A DNA stretch of 64,000 nucleotides from assembly GCF_003752025.1 (NCBI RefSeq), contig NZ_RJKR01000005.1, positions 718,234-782,233 on the forward strand, read 5' to 3'. Each line of letters begins with the position of its first letter. Position 1 is the stretch's first letter. Positions 39,979 to 48,811 of the stretch are shown one piece after another. Position numbers and translations under genes: made by a program. Under the pieces are notes generated by a model. It saw only the letters and a program-made list of their open reading frames with translations, made no database searches and was not told the DNA's origin. The DNA is from Curtobacterium sp. PhB115 (lineage in GTDB: Bacteria; Actinomycetota; Actinomycetes; Actinomycetales; Microbacteriaceae).

Positions 39979-42900
39979 TCCTCCACCCCCTCGACCGACT
40001 TGACGCCACGTCGGTCGGCACGACGCTCCCGCGCCCGCTCGACCACGTAGTAGAGCGCCGGCAGCACCACGAGCGTGAGCAGCGTCGAGGACACCAGCCC
40101 GCCGATCACCACGAGGGCGAGCGGCTGCGAGATGAACCCCGACTTGCCGGTGAGCCCGACCGCCATCGGCACGAGCGCGAAGATCGTCGCGAGCGCCGTC
40201 ATCAGGATCGGCCGGAGTCGTCGGGTGGCGCCCTCGACCAGGGCCTCCCGGACGCGCAGTCCGCGCCGCCGGTACTGGTTCACCAGGTCGATGAGCACGA
40301 TGGCGTTCGTCACCACGATGCCGACGAGCATGAGCACGCCGATGAGCGACGCGACGCCGAGCGGGATGCCCGACGCGATCTGCAGCAGGATCGCGCCCGT
40401 CGCGGCGAACGGCACCGACACCAGGAGCAGCAGCGGCTGGAGCAGGCTGCGGAACGTCGCGACCATCACCACGTAGACGATCAGGATCGCGACCAGGGCG
40501 GCGAGCAGCAGCTGGCTGAACGCGGACGACTGGCTGGACGCGACGCCGCCGATCGACGCCGATGCCCCCTTCGGCAGGTCGAGTCCGTCGACCGCGGTGG
40601 TCACCGACTGCACGGCGGCGCCGAGGTTCGACGAGTCCGGGGTCACCGTGATGGTCGCCGTCCGCACGGCGTCCGTGGTGGTGACCGACGTGGGGCCCTC
40701 GGCACGCTCGACGGTCGCGACGTCGGACAGCGGCACCGGGCCGGTCGAGGTCGGCACCGAGAGTGCTCGGAGCGCGGTGATGGTCGTGGGCGGGTCGGAG
40801 GCGGCGATGTACACGTCGAGCGAGGCGTCGTCGATCTCGACCGTGCCGGTGTCCCGCGGCGAGATCGAGGCGGCGACGATGCCACCGACCTGGGTCTCGG
40901 TCAGACCGAGGTCTGCGGCCTTCGCACGGTCGACCCGGACGGCCAGGTACGGCTCGGCCGACGACAGGTTGCTCGTGGCCGCGGTGGTGTTGTCGACGCC
41001 CCGCATCTCGCGGAGCACCTGGTCGGCAGCGGTGCGGAGGCCGGCCTGTGTCGGGGCGCTGACGTCGACCTCGATGTCGCTGCTGCCACCGAACCCGCCA
41101 CCGGACGACGACAGGGCGAGCTCCCCCTGGTCGGGCAACGCGTCGAGTCGCTTCCGGGTGTCCGCCTGCACACGGGTCTGGTCGGCACCCTCGTCCGTGG
41201 TCACGGCGTACTGGACCGACGCCGTCCCGCCACCGCCGAACGCGGCCTGGATCGACTCGCCGCTCGTCCCGATCGTCGTCTGGACCGTCTCGACGCCGTC
41301 GACCGCACGGATCTGGCGTTCCACGGTGCGGGCGGCATCGGACTGCTCCGCCAGGCTGGTGCCGGGTTCGAGGTCCTGGGTGACGGTGAAGGTGTTCTGG
41401 CCGGAGTCGCCGAGGTAGTTGGTCTTCACGAACGGCAGGGCAGCCGCGGTCCCGCCGAGCACGAGCACCGCGGCCAGCAGCACCACCCACGGTGCCCGGA
41501 TCACGAAGCCGAGGACGGGCTGGTACCCACGGCGCAGGCGGTCCGGCGCTGCGGCGTCGTGCAGGTCCTCGCCGGAGGACAGCGCTCCGGTCGACGGCAC
41601 CGCCCCGGCGTGCTTGTGCCCCTTCGGCGCCCGGAGGAACCAGTACGCCAGCACCGGGACGATGGTCAGCGCCACGAGCAGCGACGCGACCAGCGCCATG
41701 GTCACCGTCAACGCGAAGGGCCGGAAGAGCTCCCCGACCAGTTCCGCGACGAAGGCCACCGGCAGGAACACCACGACGGTCGTCAAGGTGGACGCGGTCA
41801 CGGCGCCGGAGACCTCGCGGACACCGTCGAGCACCGCGCGCCGCCGGTCGACCCCGGGTTGGAGGTGCCGCTTGATGTTCTCGATCACGACGATCGAGTC
41901 GTCCACGACGCGGCCGATCGCGATGGTCAGCGCGGCGAGCGTGATGATGTTGAGCGTGTAGCCCGCCGCCTGCATGCCGATCGCGGCGAGCAGCACGGAC
42001 GTCGGGATCGAGATCGCGGTGACGATGGTGGAGCGGATCGACAGCAGGAAGAGCAGGATCACGAGCACCGCGAAGCCGAGGCCGAGCAGGCCTTCCTCGG
42101 CCAGGGAGTCGATGGACTGCTGGATGTAGGGCGCCTGGTCGAACACCACGGTGAACCGTGGGTCGCCGCTGATCTTGGCCTCGATGTCGGGCAGGGCGGC
42201 GCGGACGGTCTCGGACACGTCGACGGTGTTCGCCTCCTGCGTCTTCGTGATCGCGATCGTCAGGGCCTGCTCGCCGTTCACCCGACTGATCGAGGTGCGG
42301 GGCGACTCCTCGATGGCGACGTCGGCCACGTCGCCGAGCTCGGCGGCACGGGCGCCGCCGGTGAGCGGCAGGGCCTCGATGTCCTTGATCGAGGCGATCC
42401 GTTCACCGGTCTGCACCGAGAGGGTCGAACCGCTCTGCGTGATCGTGCCGCCGGGGATGAGCGTGCCGTTGTCGTCGAGCGCGTCCGAGATCGCGGTCTC
42501 GCTGAGGCCCCTGGCGGCCAGGGCGTCCTGGTCGGGCGTGATGACGACACGTCGACCGGGGTTGCCGAAGACGTCTGCCTGCCGGACACCGTCGAGCTTC
42601 TCGAGGTCGGGTACCGCGGTGGCGTTCAACCGGTCGACGAGCTGTTCCTGGTCGCCGTCGGCGGACACCGCGAGCTGGATCACCGGCAGGTCGTCGAAGG
42701 ACCCGGTGACGATCTGGGTCTGCACGGAGTCGGGCAGCGACAGTGCGTTCACCGCGGTCTGGATCTTGTCCTCGGCGCTCGCCAGGTTCGATCCGTACTG
42801 GAACGACGCGGACACCACGCTCTGTCCGGTCGACGAGGTCGCACTGGTCGACTCGAGGTCCGGAACGACCTGGATCGCCTGCTCGATCTTCGTCGAGACG

Positions 42901-43088
42901 TCGTTCGACACGACCTCTGGTGTCGCCCCGGGGTAGGCGCTGACGATGGCGACCTGCGGGAACTCGACGCTCGGGATGAGTTCCTGCTTGAGGTTGGTCA
43001 GCGCGATGCCGCCGAAGATCGCGACGACGACGGTGACGAGCGCGATGAGGGCCCGGTTGCGGAGGCTGAAGACCGAGAGGAGGTGCAC
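39975..43088 (-). CDS. RND-superfamily efflux transporter (AcrB/HAE1-like)
   Basis: A 1037-residue inner-membrane pump. Twelve helices in two halves enclose two large outer loops. LIPSVEFPQVAIVSAYPGATPEVV at the start and GRVVDDSIVVIENIKRH with the paired proton-relay Asp residues are hallmarks of the HAE-RND group, not the mycobacterial MmpL type. No membrane-fusion protein or TolC-like gene is adjacent, as expected for a Gram-positive. The GTG start is by alignment; GAGGATCGGAG lies just upstream. The substrate is unknown. Confidence 0.93.
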   Translation of the reverse strand: MHLLSVFSLRNRALIALVTVVVAIFGGIALTNLKQELIPSVEFPQVAIVSAYPGATPEVVSNDVSTKIEQAIQVVPDLESTSATSSTGQSVVSASFQYGSNLASAEDKIQTAVNALSLPDSVQTQIVTGSFDDLPVIQLAVSADGDQEQLVDRLNATAVPDLEKLDGVRQADVFGNPGRRVVITPDQDALAARGLSETAISDALDDNGTLIPGGTITQSGSTLSVQTGERIASIKDIEALPLTGGARAAELGDVADVAIEESPRTSISRVNGEQALTIAITKTQEANTVDVSETVRAALPDIEAKISGDPRFTVVFDQAPYIQQSIDSLAEEGLLGLGFAVLVILLFLLSIRSTIVTAISIPTSVLLAAIGMQAAGYTLNIITLAALTIAIGRVVDDSIVVIENIKRHLQPGVDRRRAVLDGVREVSGAVTASTLTTVVVFLPVAFVAELVGELFRPFALTVTMALVASLLVALTIVPVLAYWFLRAPKGHKHAGAVPSTGALSSGEDLHDAAAPDRLRRGYQPVLGFVIRAPWVVLLAAVLVLGGTAAALPFVKTNYLGDSGQNTFTVTQDLEPGTSLAEQSDAARTVERQIRAVDGVETVQTTIGTSGESIQAAFGGGGTASVQYAVTTDEGADQTRVQADTRKRLDALPDQGELALSSSGGGFGGSSDIEVDVSAPTQAGLRTAADQVLREMRGVDNTTAATSNLSSAEPYLAVRVDRAKAADLGLTETQVGGIVAASISPRDTGTVEIDDASLDVYIAASDPPTTITALRALSVPTSTGPVPLSDVATVERAEGPTSVTTTDAVRTATITVTPDSSNLGAAVQSVTTAVDGLDLPKGASASIGGVASSQSSAFSQLLLAALVAILIVYVVMVATFRSLLQPLLLLVSVPFAATGAILLQIASGIPLGVASLIGVLMLVGIVVTNAIVLIDLVNQYRRRGLRVREALVEGATRRLRPILMTALATIFALVPMAVGLTGKSGFISQPLALVVIGGLVSSTLLTLVVLPALYYVVERARERRADRRGVKSVEGVED

Positions 43089-43126
43089 GCTCCGATCCTC
43101 GCAGGGGACGTCCCCGAGCGCCCGGA

Positions 43127-43834
43127 TCAGCCGCCGAGCAGCAGGTACGCCCCGAGGACGCCGACCGTCCCGACCACACCGGTGCCGAGCGCGATCACCC
43201 GGCCGACCGACGTCCGTGCGGTGACCACCCCGACGACGAGCAGCACCATGCCCACGACGATCTCGACGACCCAGGTGACCGGCCCCGTGGTGTCCACGAC
43301 CTGCAGGAGCGCCCGGACCCCCTCGCCGACGAGCACCGCGGCGGTGATCCCGAGCGCACCCGCCCGCCAGCGGTCGTCCCGGGACCGGACGGCCACGGCG
43401 ACCGCTCCCGCGAGCACCCCGGCCGGGATCCCGATGAGCTCCCAGAACCCGAGCAGCGACAGCGAGTCCGCGAAGCCACGCAGGTTGGTCGTCGCCCAGT
43501 AGCCGACGTGCATGAGTTCGAGGAGCACGACCCCGAGCAGCATCGCGAGCGGCAGGGCGACCCGGCCGGCGCGGACACCGGCGACCGCGCAGAGCGCCAC
43601 GGCGACGAGGAACCAGGGGCCGGCCGAGTTGGCGACCGACGACAGCGCGGGCACCACCTGGCCGAACGAGGTCAGGACGCCGGCCAGCAGGGCGCCGCTC
43701 AGGGCCATCGTCACGCGGGCGACCGCGGGGACCGCCGGGCACGGCACGACGCCGCCCGACGGGGACGAGGACGACGACGGGGTCGACGACGGCGCAGCTG
43801 CGGCCGGAGCACCGGCGGACATGGTCGCGTTCAT
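43127..43834 (-). CDS. Polytopic membrane protein (DUF6518-like)
   Basis: 235 residues with about seven helices after a Ser/Pro-rich N-terminus. VLTSFGQVVPALSSVANSAGPWFLVAVAL and ELMHVGYWATTNLRG recall the DUF6518 family of actinobacterial membrane proteins (memory only). The function is unknown. It ends 38 bp before the RND pump start on the same strand, so the two may be co-transcribed. The ATG at 43834 is preferred; another lies four codons in. Confidence 0.7.
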   Translation of the reverse strand: MNATMSAGAPAAAAPSSTPSSSSSPSGGVVPCPAVPAVARVTMALSGALLAGVLTSFGQVVPALSSVANSAGPWFLVAVALCAVAGVRAGRVALPLAMLLGVVLLELMHVGYWATTNLRGFADSLSLLGFWELIGIPAGVLAGAVAVAVRSRDDRWRAGALGITAAVLVGEGVRALLQVVDTTGPVTWVVEIVVGMVLLVVGVVTARTSVGRVIALGTGVVGTVGVLGAYLLLGG

Positions 43835-43929
43835 GGCATCAGCATCGCGGCACCCGCCGCAGCGCACATCACCCCGTGGAGCGAGAAGGAGCCGACGACC
43901 TCACCCCAGAGGATGACCTGCAATCCCCG

Positions 43930-45381
43930 TCACACCACCGCCGCGAGCGATCCGCGGACCCCCGCGACCTCGCCCCCGATCCGCGTCCACGACCGCTCCA
44001 GCACGTCGACGAGCCGACCTCGGTCCGACGGCGCCATCGTGAACGGCACCCGCAGGAACCGCTCGAACCCGCCGTCGGGGCCGAACACGCCTCCCGAGGC
44101 GAGCACCACGCCCTCGGCCCGCGCGGCCAGCACCAGCGCGCTCGACACCGGCCGGCCGAGCCCCACCCACGTCGTCAACCCGCCCGCCGGCGACGGCACG
44201 TCCCACTCCGGGAGCCGCGCACGCAACGCGCCCACGACCTCGTCGCGACCCTCGCGCAGGGACGCACGCCGCGCCTCCAGGACGGCCGTCGTCCGCGGGA
44301 CCAGCTCGCGCGCGACGAGCTGGTCGAGGACCGGCGTGCCCAGGTCGCCCGTCGGGCGGGCGAGGAGCAGCCGCTGCAGGAGGGCAGGCGACGCACGGAT
44401 CCAGCCGATCCGCAGGCCGCCCCAGAAGACCTTGTCGGCCGACCCGATCATCACCACCGACGACCCCGACGGGTCCGCCGCTGCCAACGGCGGCGACGGC
44501 TCCCCGTCGATCCGGAGCTCGCCCATCGTCTCGTCGGCGATCACGGTGGTGCCGACCGACGCGGCGACCGACAGCAGCAGCTCGCGGGTCGACGCGGACA
44601 TCGTCGCTCCGGTCGGGTTGTGCAGCTCCGGCATGACGTACGCCACGGACGGTGCGGTCCGGCGGAGCGTGGTCTCGAGCGCGGTGGCGTCCCACCCGTC
44701 GTACGCGTCGACCGGGACCCCGACGAGTCGCCCGCCGGCTTCGCGGAAGGCCTCGTGGGCGTGCGGGTAGGTCGGTGACTCCACGAGCACGGCGTCGCCG
44801 CGGCGGACGAGGACGCGGGCGAGGAGGGCGATGGCGTGCTGCGCACCGATGGTCACGATGACCTGCGACGCCTCGGTCGGCAGCCCGCGGTCCGTGTACC
44901 GATCGGCGATGGCGGCCCGGAGTCCGGGGTCGCCGACGGTGTCGTACCCGATCCCGGCGAGCGCCGCGGGGACGTGCCGCACCGCTCGTTCGACGGCCTC
45001 TGCGATGCCCGGTGCCGAGTGCAGTGCGGCCTTGCGGAGGTCGAGGACCTCGCCGTCGACCACGCCCCCGAGCCGCTCGGGGTCGGGGCGGCCGACGAGC
45101 GACGCGGGCAGGTGGACCACGCTGCCGGAGCCACGGACGGAGACGACGAAGCCGTCGGAGCGCAGCCGGGCGTAGGCGTTGGCGACGGTGGTGCGGGAGA
45201 CGCCGAGCGCGGTCGCGAGTCCGCGTTCAGCCGGCAGCCGCACCCCCTGTGCCACGCGGCCGTCGATGACGAGCACCCGGATCGCGTCGGACAGGGCTTC
45301 GTACGCCGGGGCGTCGGTGCCGGCGCGCCAGTCGGTGAGCAGCAGGGCGGCGGAACGGGCACTCAGCAGGACGGGGGTCAC
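43930..45381 (-). CDS. MocR-type GntR regulator with aminotransferase domain (YczR-like)
   Basis: A 483-residue fusion. A GntR winged helix (about 25-90, LPAERGLATALGVSRTTVANAYARL) is joined to a fold-type I aminotransferase domain with HNPTG (N255) and the PLP lysine K317 in SADKVFWGGLRIGW. It senses PLP or a PLP-amino acid complex. It is divergent from a YczE-type membrane gene, and such MocR-YczE pairs are known as YczR regulators. The GTG has TACCGT six bases upstream (leaderless). Confidence 0.92.
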   Translation of the reverse strand: MTPVLLSARSAALLLTDWRAGTDAPAYEALSDAIRVLVIDGRVAQGVRLPAERGLATALGVSRTTVANAYARLRSDGFVVSVRGSGSVVHLPASLVGRPDPERLGGVVDGEVLDLRKAALHSAPGIAEAVERAVRHVPAALAGIGYDTVGDPGLRAAIADRYTDRGLPTEASQVIVTIGAQHAIALLARVLVRRGDAVLVESPTYPHAHEAFREAGGRLVGVPVDAYDGWDATALETTLRRTAPSVAYVMPELHNPTGATMSASTRELLLSVAASVGTTVIADETMGELRIDGEPSPPLAAADPSGSSVVMIGSADKVFWGGLRIGWIRASPALLQRLLLARPTGDLGTPVLDQLVARELVPRTTAVLEARRASLREGRDEVVGALRARLPEWDVPSPAGGLTTWVGLGRPVSSALVLAARAEGVVLASGGVFGPDGGFERFLRVPFTMAPSDRGRLVDVLERSWTRIGGEVAGVRGSLAAVV

Positions 45382-45398
45382 GGGTCCACGGTAGCGCG

Positions 45399-45423
45399 AT
45401 TGGCCCTCGACCAGCAGTCCAAT
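45399..45423. promoter_or_regulatory. Candidate MocR (YczR) operator
   Basis: ATTGG-N15-CCAAT is an inverted repeat in the 61-bp divergent region between mocR and yczE. It lies next to the mocR -10 box, so one protein could control both genes. Confidence 0.5.
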
Positions 45424-45442
45424 CTTCGGCGACGATGCATCC

Positions 45443-46120
45443 ATGTCCCGCAACACCGCCCTGACCATCCGCTTGGTCCAGCTCGTCGTCGGGCTGTTCC
45501 TCTACGGCGCCTCCACCGCGCTGCAGGTCCGAGCGGTCGTCGGCGTCTCGTCGTGGACCGTCCTGACGCAGGGCCTCGAGAACGTGGTGCCGTGGTCGTT
45601 CGGCGTCATCACCGTCGTGTCGAGCGGCGTGATCCTGCTGTTCTGGATCCCGCTCCGCCAGAAGCCCGGCATCGGCACGCTGCTGAACGCCCTGGCGATC
45701 GGACCGAGCGCCGACCTCGTGCTGTGGCTCGTCCCGGAGCCGGCGGGCCTCGTCCCCCGCATCGGCTTGTTCGTCGCGGGCCTGGTGCTGCTCGCGATCG
45801 CGACGGCGTTCTACATCGGCGCAGGGTTCGGCACCGGCGCCCGGGACGGCCTGATGGTCGGCCTGCACCAACGCCTCGGCTGGCCGCTCTGGCTCGCGCG
45901 CACGATCATCGAGGTGACCGTCGTCATCGTCGGGTGGATCCTCGGCGGGGACGTCGGCGCCGGGACGGTGATCGCCGCCTTCGCGATCGGCCCGATGGTG
46001 CAGCCGCTCATGCCGCTCTTCCGCCGGTTCCCGTGGAGCCCCGAGCGCACGACATCCGGCACCGGCGCGCCGACCCCCACCCTGGAGGCCCGCCCCGCCC
46101 CCGCCGCGCGCGCTTCGTGA
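45443..46120 (+). CDS. yczE: YczE/YyaS-like membrane protein
   Basis: 225 residues with five or six helices, similar to BCR/YitT-like YczE proteins (LVVGLFLYGASTALQVRA, GLGTGARDGLMVGL-type block as GFGTGARDGLMVGLHQRLG). In other bacteria its gene is paired with a MocR regulator. The role is not firmly known; transport of a vitamin B6-related or other small molecule is speculated. The last residues (RPAPAARAS) and the TGA stop are written inside the left arm of a family B palindrome, so the element has reshaped the C-terminus. Confidence 0.82.
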   Translation: MSRNTALTIRLVQLVVGLFLYGASTALQVRAVVGVSSWTVLTQGLENVVPWSFGVITVVSSGVILLFWIPLRQKPGIGTLLNALAIGPSADLVLWLVPEPAGLVPRIGLFVAGLVLLAIATAFYIGAGFGTGARDGLMVGLHQRLGWPLWLARTIIEVTVVIVGWILGGDVGAGTVIAAFAIGPMVQPLMPLFRRFPWSPERTTSGTGAPTPTLEARPAPAARAS

Positions 46121-46167
46121 GCAGGAATGGTCGGGTCCACTGCCCGCACCCGACCATTCCTGCTCAC
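46117..46167. terminator. Palindromic element, family B, overlapping the yczE stop
   Basis: Arms 46117-46136 (GTGAGCAGGAATGGTCGGGT) and 46148-46167 pair perfectly over 20 bp with an 11-base loop. Compared with the copy at 34968, one base differs in each arm, and the change is compensated. Confidence 0.85.
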
Positions 46168-46218
46168 GATCGCCCCGCGGCCACGCATTGCCCGTGCGCC
46201 CCTTGTGGAGACACGGGT

Positions 46219-46257
46219 CGCGATATAACGTGTCCTCCACAGACGCGATACATCGCG
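46219..46257. promoter_or_regulatory. PadR-type operator region
   Basis: CGCGAT-AC-ATCGCG (46244-46257) is a near-perfect 14-bp palindrome. A second CGCGATATAACG starts at 46219, 25 bp away. Both lie just upstream of the DUF4097-padR operon, so autorepression by the PadR protein is likely. Confidence 0.6.
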
Positions 46258-46273
46258 AGTTCGAGGAGGCAAC

Positions 46274-47185
46274 ATGGCGCAGGAGAAGTGGCTCGTCGAA
46301 GAGCCCAAGGTCATCGACACCGGCATCGTCCGACGTTTGCGCGTCGGACTCGTCGGTGGTCAGGTGGACGTCGTCGCGCACGACGAGCCCACCGCCCGCG
46401 TGGAGATCCACAGCGTGTCCGGCAAGCCGATGAAGATCGAGGTCGACGGCGACACCCTCACCGTGGACCACCCGCAGATCCGCTGGGATGACCCGATCGG
46501 CTTCCTCAAGTCGTTCCGGGGCAAGGCCCACGCTGACGTCAGCATCCTGGTCCCCCGCGACGCCGGCATCACGCTCGGGGTCGTCTCGGCCGGCGCACTG
46601 CTCTCCGGCACGAACCGCGGCGCGACGCTCAACACGGTCTCCGGCGACCTCGTCGTCGACGGCGTCGCGGGTGACGTCACCGTGAACGCGGTCTCAGGTG
46701 CCACCACGATCCGCGAGCTCGACGGCGCCCTCACCGTGCACACCGTCTCCGGCGACGTCGTCGCCACGGGTGAGATCCCCCGCTTCCAGGCGGACGGCGT
46801 CTCGGCCGACGTCGTGCTCGACCTGCACGGCGTCCCCGACTCGGCCCGCGTGAACACGGTGTCCGGTTCGGTCAGCGTCCGGCTCGAGGACGGCGTCGCC
46901 TACCAGTGCACCGTGAGCACGGCCTCCGGCAAGCTGCAGTTCGACGACTCCGAGATCCGCGGCGTTCGCGGCTCCTACGTCAAGCAGGGCGGCGAGCTCT
47001 CCGGCCAGTGGCTGGACCTGCGCGTCAACTCCGTCTCCGGCGACATCGCGGTGCTGCACGCCCCGGCCGCGACGGAGACCCCGGCGCCGACCACCGCGGC
47101 CCCGGCCGACCCGGCGACGACCCCGTGGAACGCCGCCCCGACCAACGACGCTGCTCCGACCCACGAGGGCGAGGTGCACGAATGA
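46274..47185 (+). CDS. DUF4097-family beta-helix protein
   Basis: A 303-residue protein. About residues 70-265 are repeated short beta units with NTVSGDLVVDG, NAVSGATTIRE and HTVSGDVVATG, typical of DUF4097 (putative adhesin) beta-helices. There is no signal peptide or helix, so it stays inside the cell. The last 40 residues are Ala/Pro/Thr-rich. GAGGAGG precedes the ATG. The stop overlaps the padR start (ATGA). The pairing of DUF4097 with PadR is common in actinobacteria and suggests an envelope-stress-type circuit (inference). Confidence 0.9.
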   Translation: MAQEKWLVEEPKVIDTGIVRRLRVGLVGGQVDVVAHDEPTARVEIHSVSGKPMKIEVDGDTLTVDHPQIRWDDPIGFLKSFRGKAHADVSILVPRDAGITLGVVSAGALLSGTNRGATLNTVSGDLVVDGVAGDVTVNAVSGATTIRELDGALTVHTVSGDVVATGEIPRFQADGVSADVVLDLHGVPDSARVNTVSGSVSVRLEDGVAYQCTVSTASGKLQFDDSEIRGVRGSYVKQGGELSGQWLDLRVNSVSGDIAVLHAPAATETPAPTTAAPADPATTPWNAAPTNDAAPTHEGEVHE

Positions 47186-47763
47186 GCCCGGTCTTCGCGC
47201 ACGGCCACCTGCGCCTCTACCTGCTCGTGCTCCTCGCCGACCACCCGATGCACGGGTACGAGCTCATCCAGGCCCTCGGTGACCGCTTCGGCGGCACCTA
47301 CGTCCCGAGCGCCGGCACCGTGTACCCGCGGCTGGCGAAGCTCGAGGACGAAGGTCTCGTCTCCAAGACCGCCGACGGCCGCAAGACCGTCTACGCGATC
47401 ACCGACGCCGGCCGCGCCGAGCTCGACGCCCGCGCCGACGAGATCGCCGCGGTCGAGTCCGGGGTCGCCGACTCGGTGAAGTCCCTGGCCGACGGCGTCC
47501 GCGCCTCGGTGGGCGAGGCGATGCGGTCCCTCCGAGCGGACCTCGCAGCCTCGGCCGAGGGTCCCGGCTCCGGCCCCGAGGACGAGCCCGTGTCAGTCCC
47601 GTCGGAGAGCGCCCGCGCCCTCCGCGAGCTCGAGATGGCGCTGTCCTCGTTCCGCCAGCAGGTGCGTGCGGACCTGCGCCGTCGCGCGACCCGCGGCACG
47701 CTCGGTCCGGACACCGTCACGCGTCTGCGCGACGGTCTGGAGGCCCTGCGCAAGTCGCTCTGA
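47182..47763 (+). CDS. PadR-family regulator
   Basis: A 193-residue repressor. The winged helix HPMHGYELIQALGDRFGG...SAGTVYPRLAKLEDEGLV (about 16-60) is diagnostic of PadR; the C-terminal half is a helical dimerisation domain (ALRELEMALSSFRQQVRADLRRR). Its ATG overlaps the DUF4097 stop, so the two are made together. The palindrome upstream of the operon is its likely binding site. Confidence 0.93.
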   Translation: MSPVFAHGHLRLYLLVLLADHPMHGYELIQALGDRFGGTYVPSAGTVYPRLAKLEDEGLVSKTADGRKTVYAITDAGRAELDARADEIAAVESGVADSVKSLADGVRASVGEAMRSLRADLAASAEGPGSGPEDEPVSVPSESARALRELEMALSSFRQQVRADLRRRATRGTLGPDTVTRLRDGLEALRKSL

Positions 47764-47787
47764 CGACCGACGGCCGACAGACGGTCG

Positions 47788-47828
47788 CGACCCGTGCCTC
47801 CCGGCAGTTCGCCAGGAGACACGGGTCG
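47788..47828. terminator. Hairpin between padR and merR genes
   Basis: CGACCCGTG pairs with CACGGGTCG at the base, and CCTCC with GGAGA-like sequence inside. The inner GCCTCCCGG resembles part of the family A core, but the rest is different. It is a likely bidirectional terminator. Confidence 0.65.
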
Positions 47829-47883
47829 TTCCCGTGTCAGCGCCCACCCGCTGAACCGGGCTCCGTTCGCGACCGGACGCGCG

Positions 47884-48672
47884 CTACAGCCCGCCGTCGG
47901 CGAACGCGACCATCGCGTCCCGCAGGGCGCGTGCGGCGCCCGCGCCGGCCCAGTCGTACGCGTGCGCGAACCGCTCGTCGTGGACGTACATCTCGGCGAG
48001 CGTGCGGAACCGCTCCGCGGTGAGCTCGGCCGCCGGTGTGGCCTCGGCGAGCCAGGCGAACTGCCGTCGCGCCAGCGCCTCGGCGGCCGGTGAGTCCGAC
48101 GCGTCGTCGGAGGCGGCGAGCGCTGCGGCGTCCCGTGCGATCGCACGCAGTTCCTCCTGGAACGCCTGCTTGCCGGTGGCGTCCTTGCCCTGCCACCAGG
48201 TCGTGCCGTGCTGCCAGGCGTCCGGCCCCCAGCGCTCCTCGACCTCTTGTCGGAAGCGCGTCTGGTCGAACCCGTCGAACGTGTCCGTGGCGTTCATGTC
48301 CTCTCCCTTCTCGATCCTCGTGATGGTGGTGCGCACGGCGGCGAGCTGCCGCGCGAGTCGATCCCGCTCGCGTTCGAGCCAGGCGACGTGTGCCGTGAGC
48401 GCGGTGACGTCGTCCTGCTCGCCGTCGAGGACCCGGGCGATCTCCGTCAGGCCCAGTCCGAGTCCGCGCAGGAGCAGGATGCGCTGCAGCCGGACGAGCG
48501 CGCGGTCGTCGTAGCGGCGGAGTCCGCCGTCGCCGACCGCCGTCGCCGGCAGCAGCCCGATGGCGTCGTAGTGCCGGAGCGTGCGACTGGAGACGCCCGC
48601 GGAACGCGCCACGTCCGCGATGCCGTGCGGTGCTTTCGCAGCTGTGTCGCCGATGTCTGACCGATCGCTCAT
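47884..48672 (-). CDS. MerR-family regulator with TipAS-type domain
   Basis: A 262-residue TipA-like protein. The MerR DNA-binding domain (about 15-85, IADVARSAGVSSRTLRHYDAIGLLPAT) is followed by a coiled-coil dimer helix and a TipAS domain (about 140-255, RFRQEVEERWGPDAW then YVHDERFAHAYDWAG). TipAS domains trap peptide antibiotics or other multidrug ligands. An internal ATG at the linker (DMNATDTFDG) could give the short ligand-binding form known for TipA. Its promoter is a textbook MerR type, see the feature upstream. It is divergent from an APC permease gene. Confidence 0.92.
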   Translation of the reverse strand: MSDRSDIGDTAAKAPHGIADVARSAGVSSRTLRHYDAIGLLPATAVGDGGLRRYDDRALVRLQRILLLRGLGLGLTEIARVLDGEQDDVTALTAHVAWLERERDRLARQLAAVRTTITRIEKGEDMNATDTFDGFDQTRFRQEVEERWGPDAWQHGTTWWQGKDATGKQAFQEELRAIARDAAALAASDDASDSPAAEALARRQFAWLAEATPAAELTAERFRTLAEMYVHDERFAHAYDWAGAGAARALRDAMVAFADGGL

Positions 48673-48679
48673 GCAGGCA

Positions 48680-48710
48680 ACGGTAGAGGTTGACGCAGCG
48701 TCAACCGCAA
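48680..48710 (-). promoter_or_regulatory. MerR-type promoter with 19-bp spacer and palindromic operator
   Basis: On the minus strand, -35 TTGCGG (48705-48710) and -10 TACCGT (48680-48685) are 19 bp apart. The spacer is filled by the perfect palindrome GGTTGACGC-T-GCGTCAACC (48688-48706). The start codon follows seven bases after the -10, so the mRNA is leaderless and the gene autoregulated. Confidence 0.85.
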
Positions 48711-48775
48711 GGGGCGCGGCCGAACTCGTCGCCATCGCCTGCGGCTGATCCGGAATACATGCGTCGGCACCCGTG

Positions 48776-48803
48776 TTGACTCGCGCTTCGAAACGAGTAG
48801 GTT
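48776..48803 (+). promoter_or_regulatory. Promoter of the APC-type permease
   Basis: TTGACT (48776-48781), 16-bp spacer, TAGGTT (48798-48803), then eight bases to the GTG. This fixes the start and predicts a leaderless transcript. Confidence 0.7.
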
Positions 48804-48811
48804 TGCCGCTC

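Noticed and set aside
39492..43502. 1336-codon plus-strand frame covering the RND pump
   Set aside because: It is antisense to a clear HAE-RND transporter with all family motifs. It contains no recognisable domain and is low-complexity.
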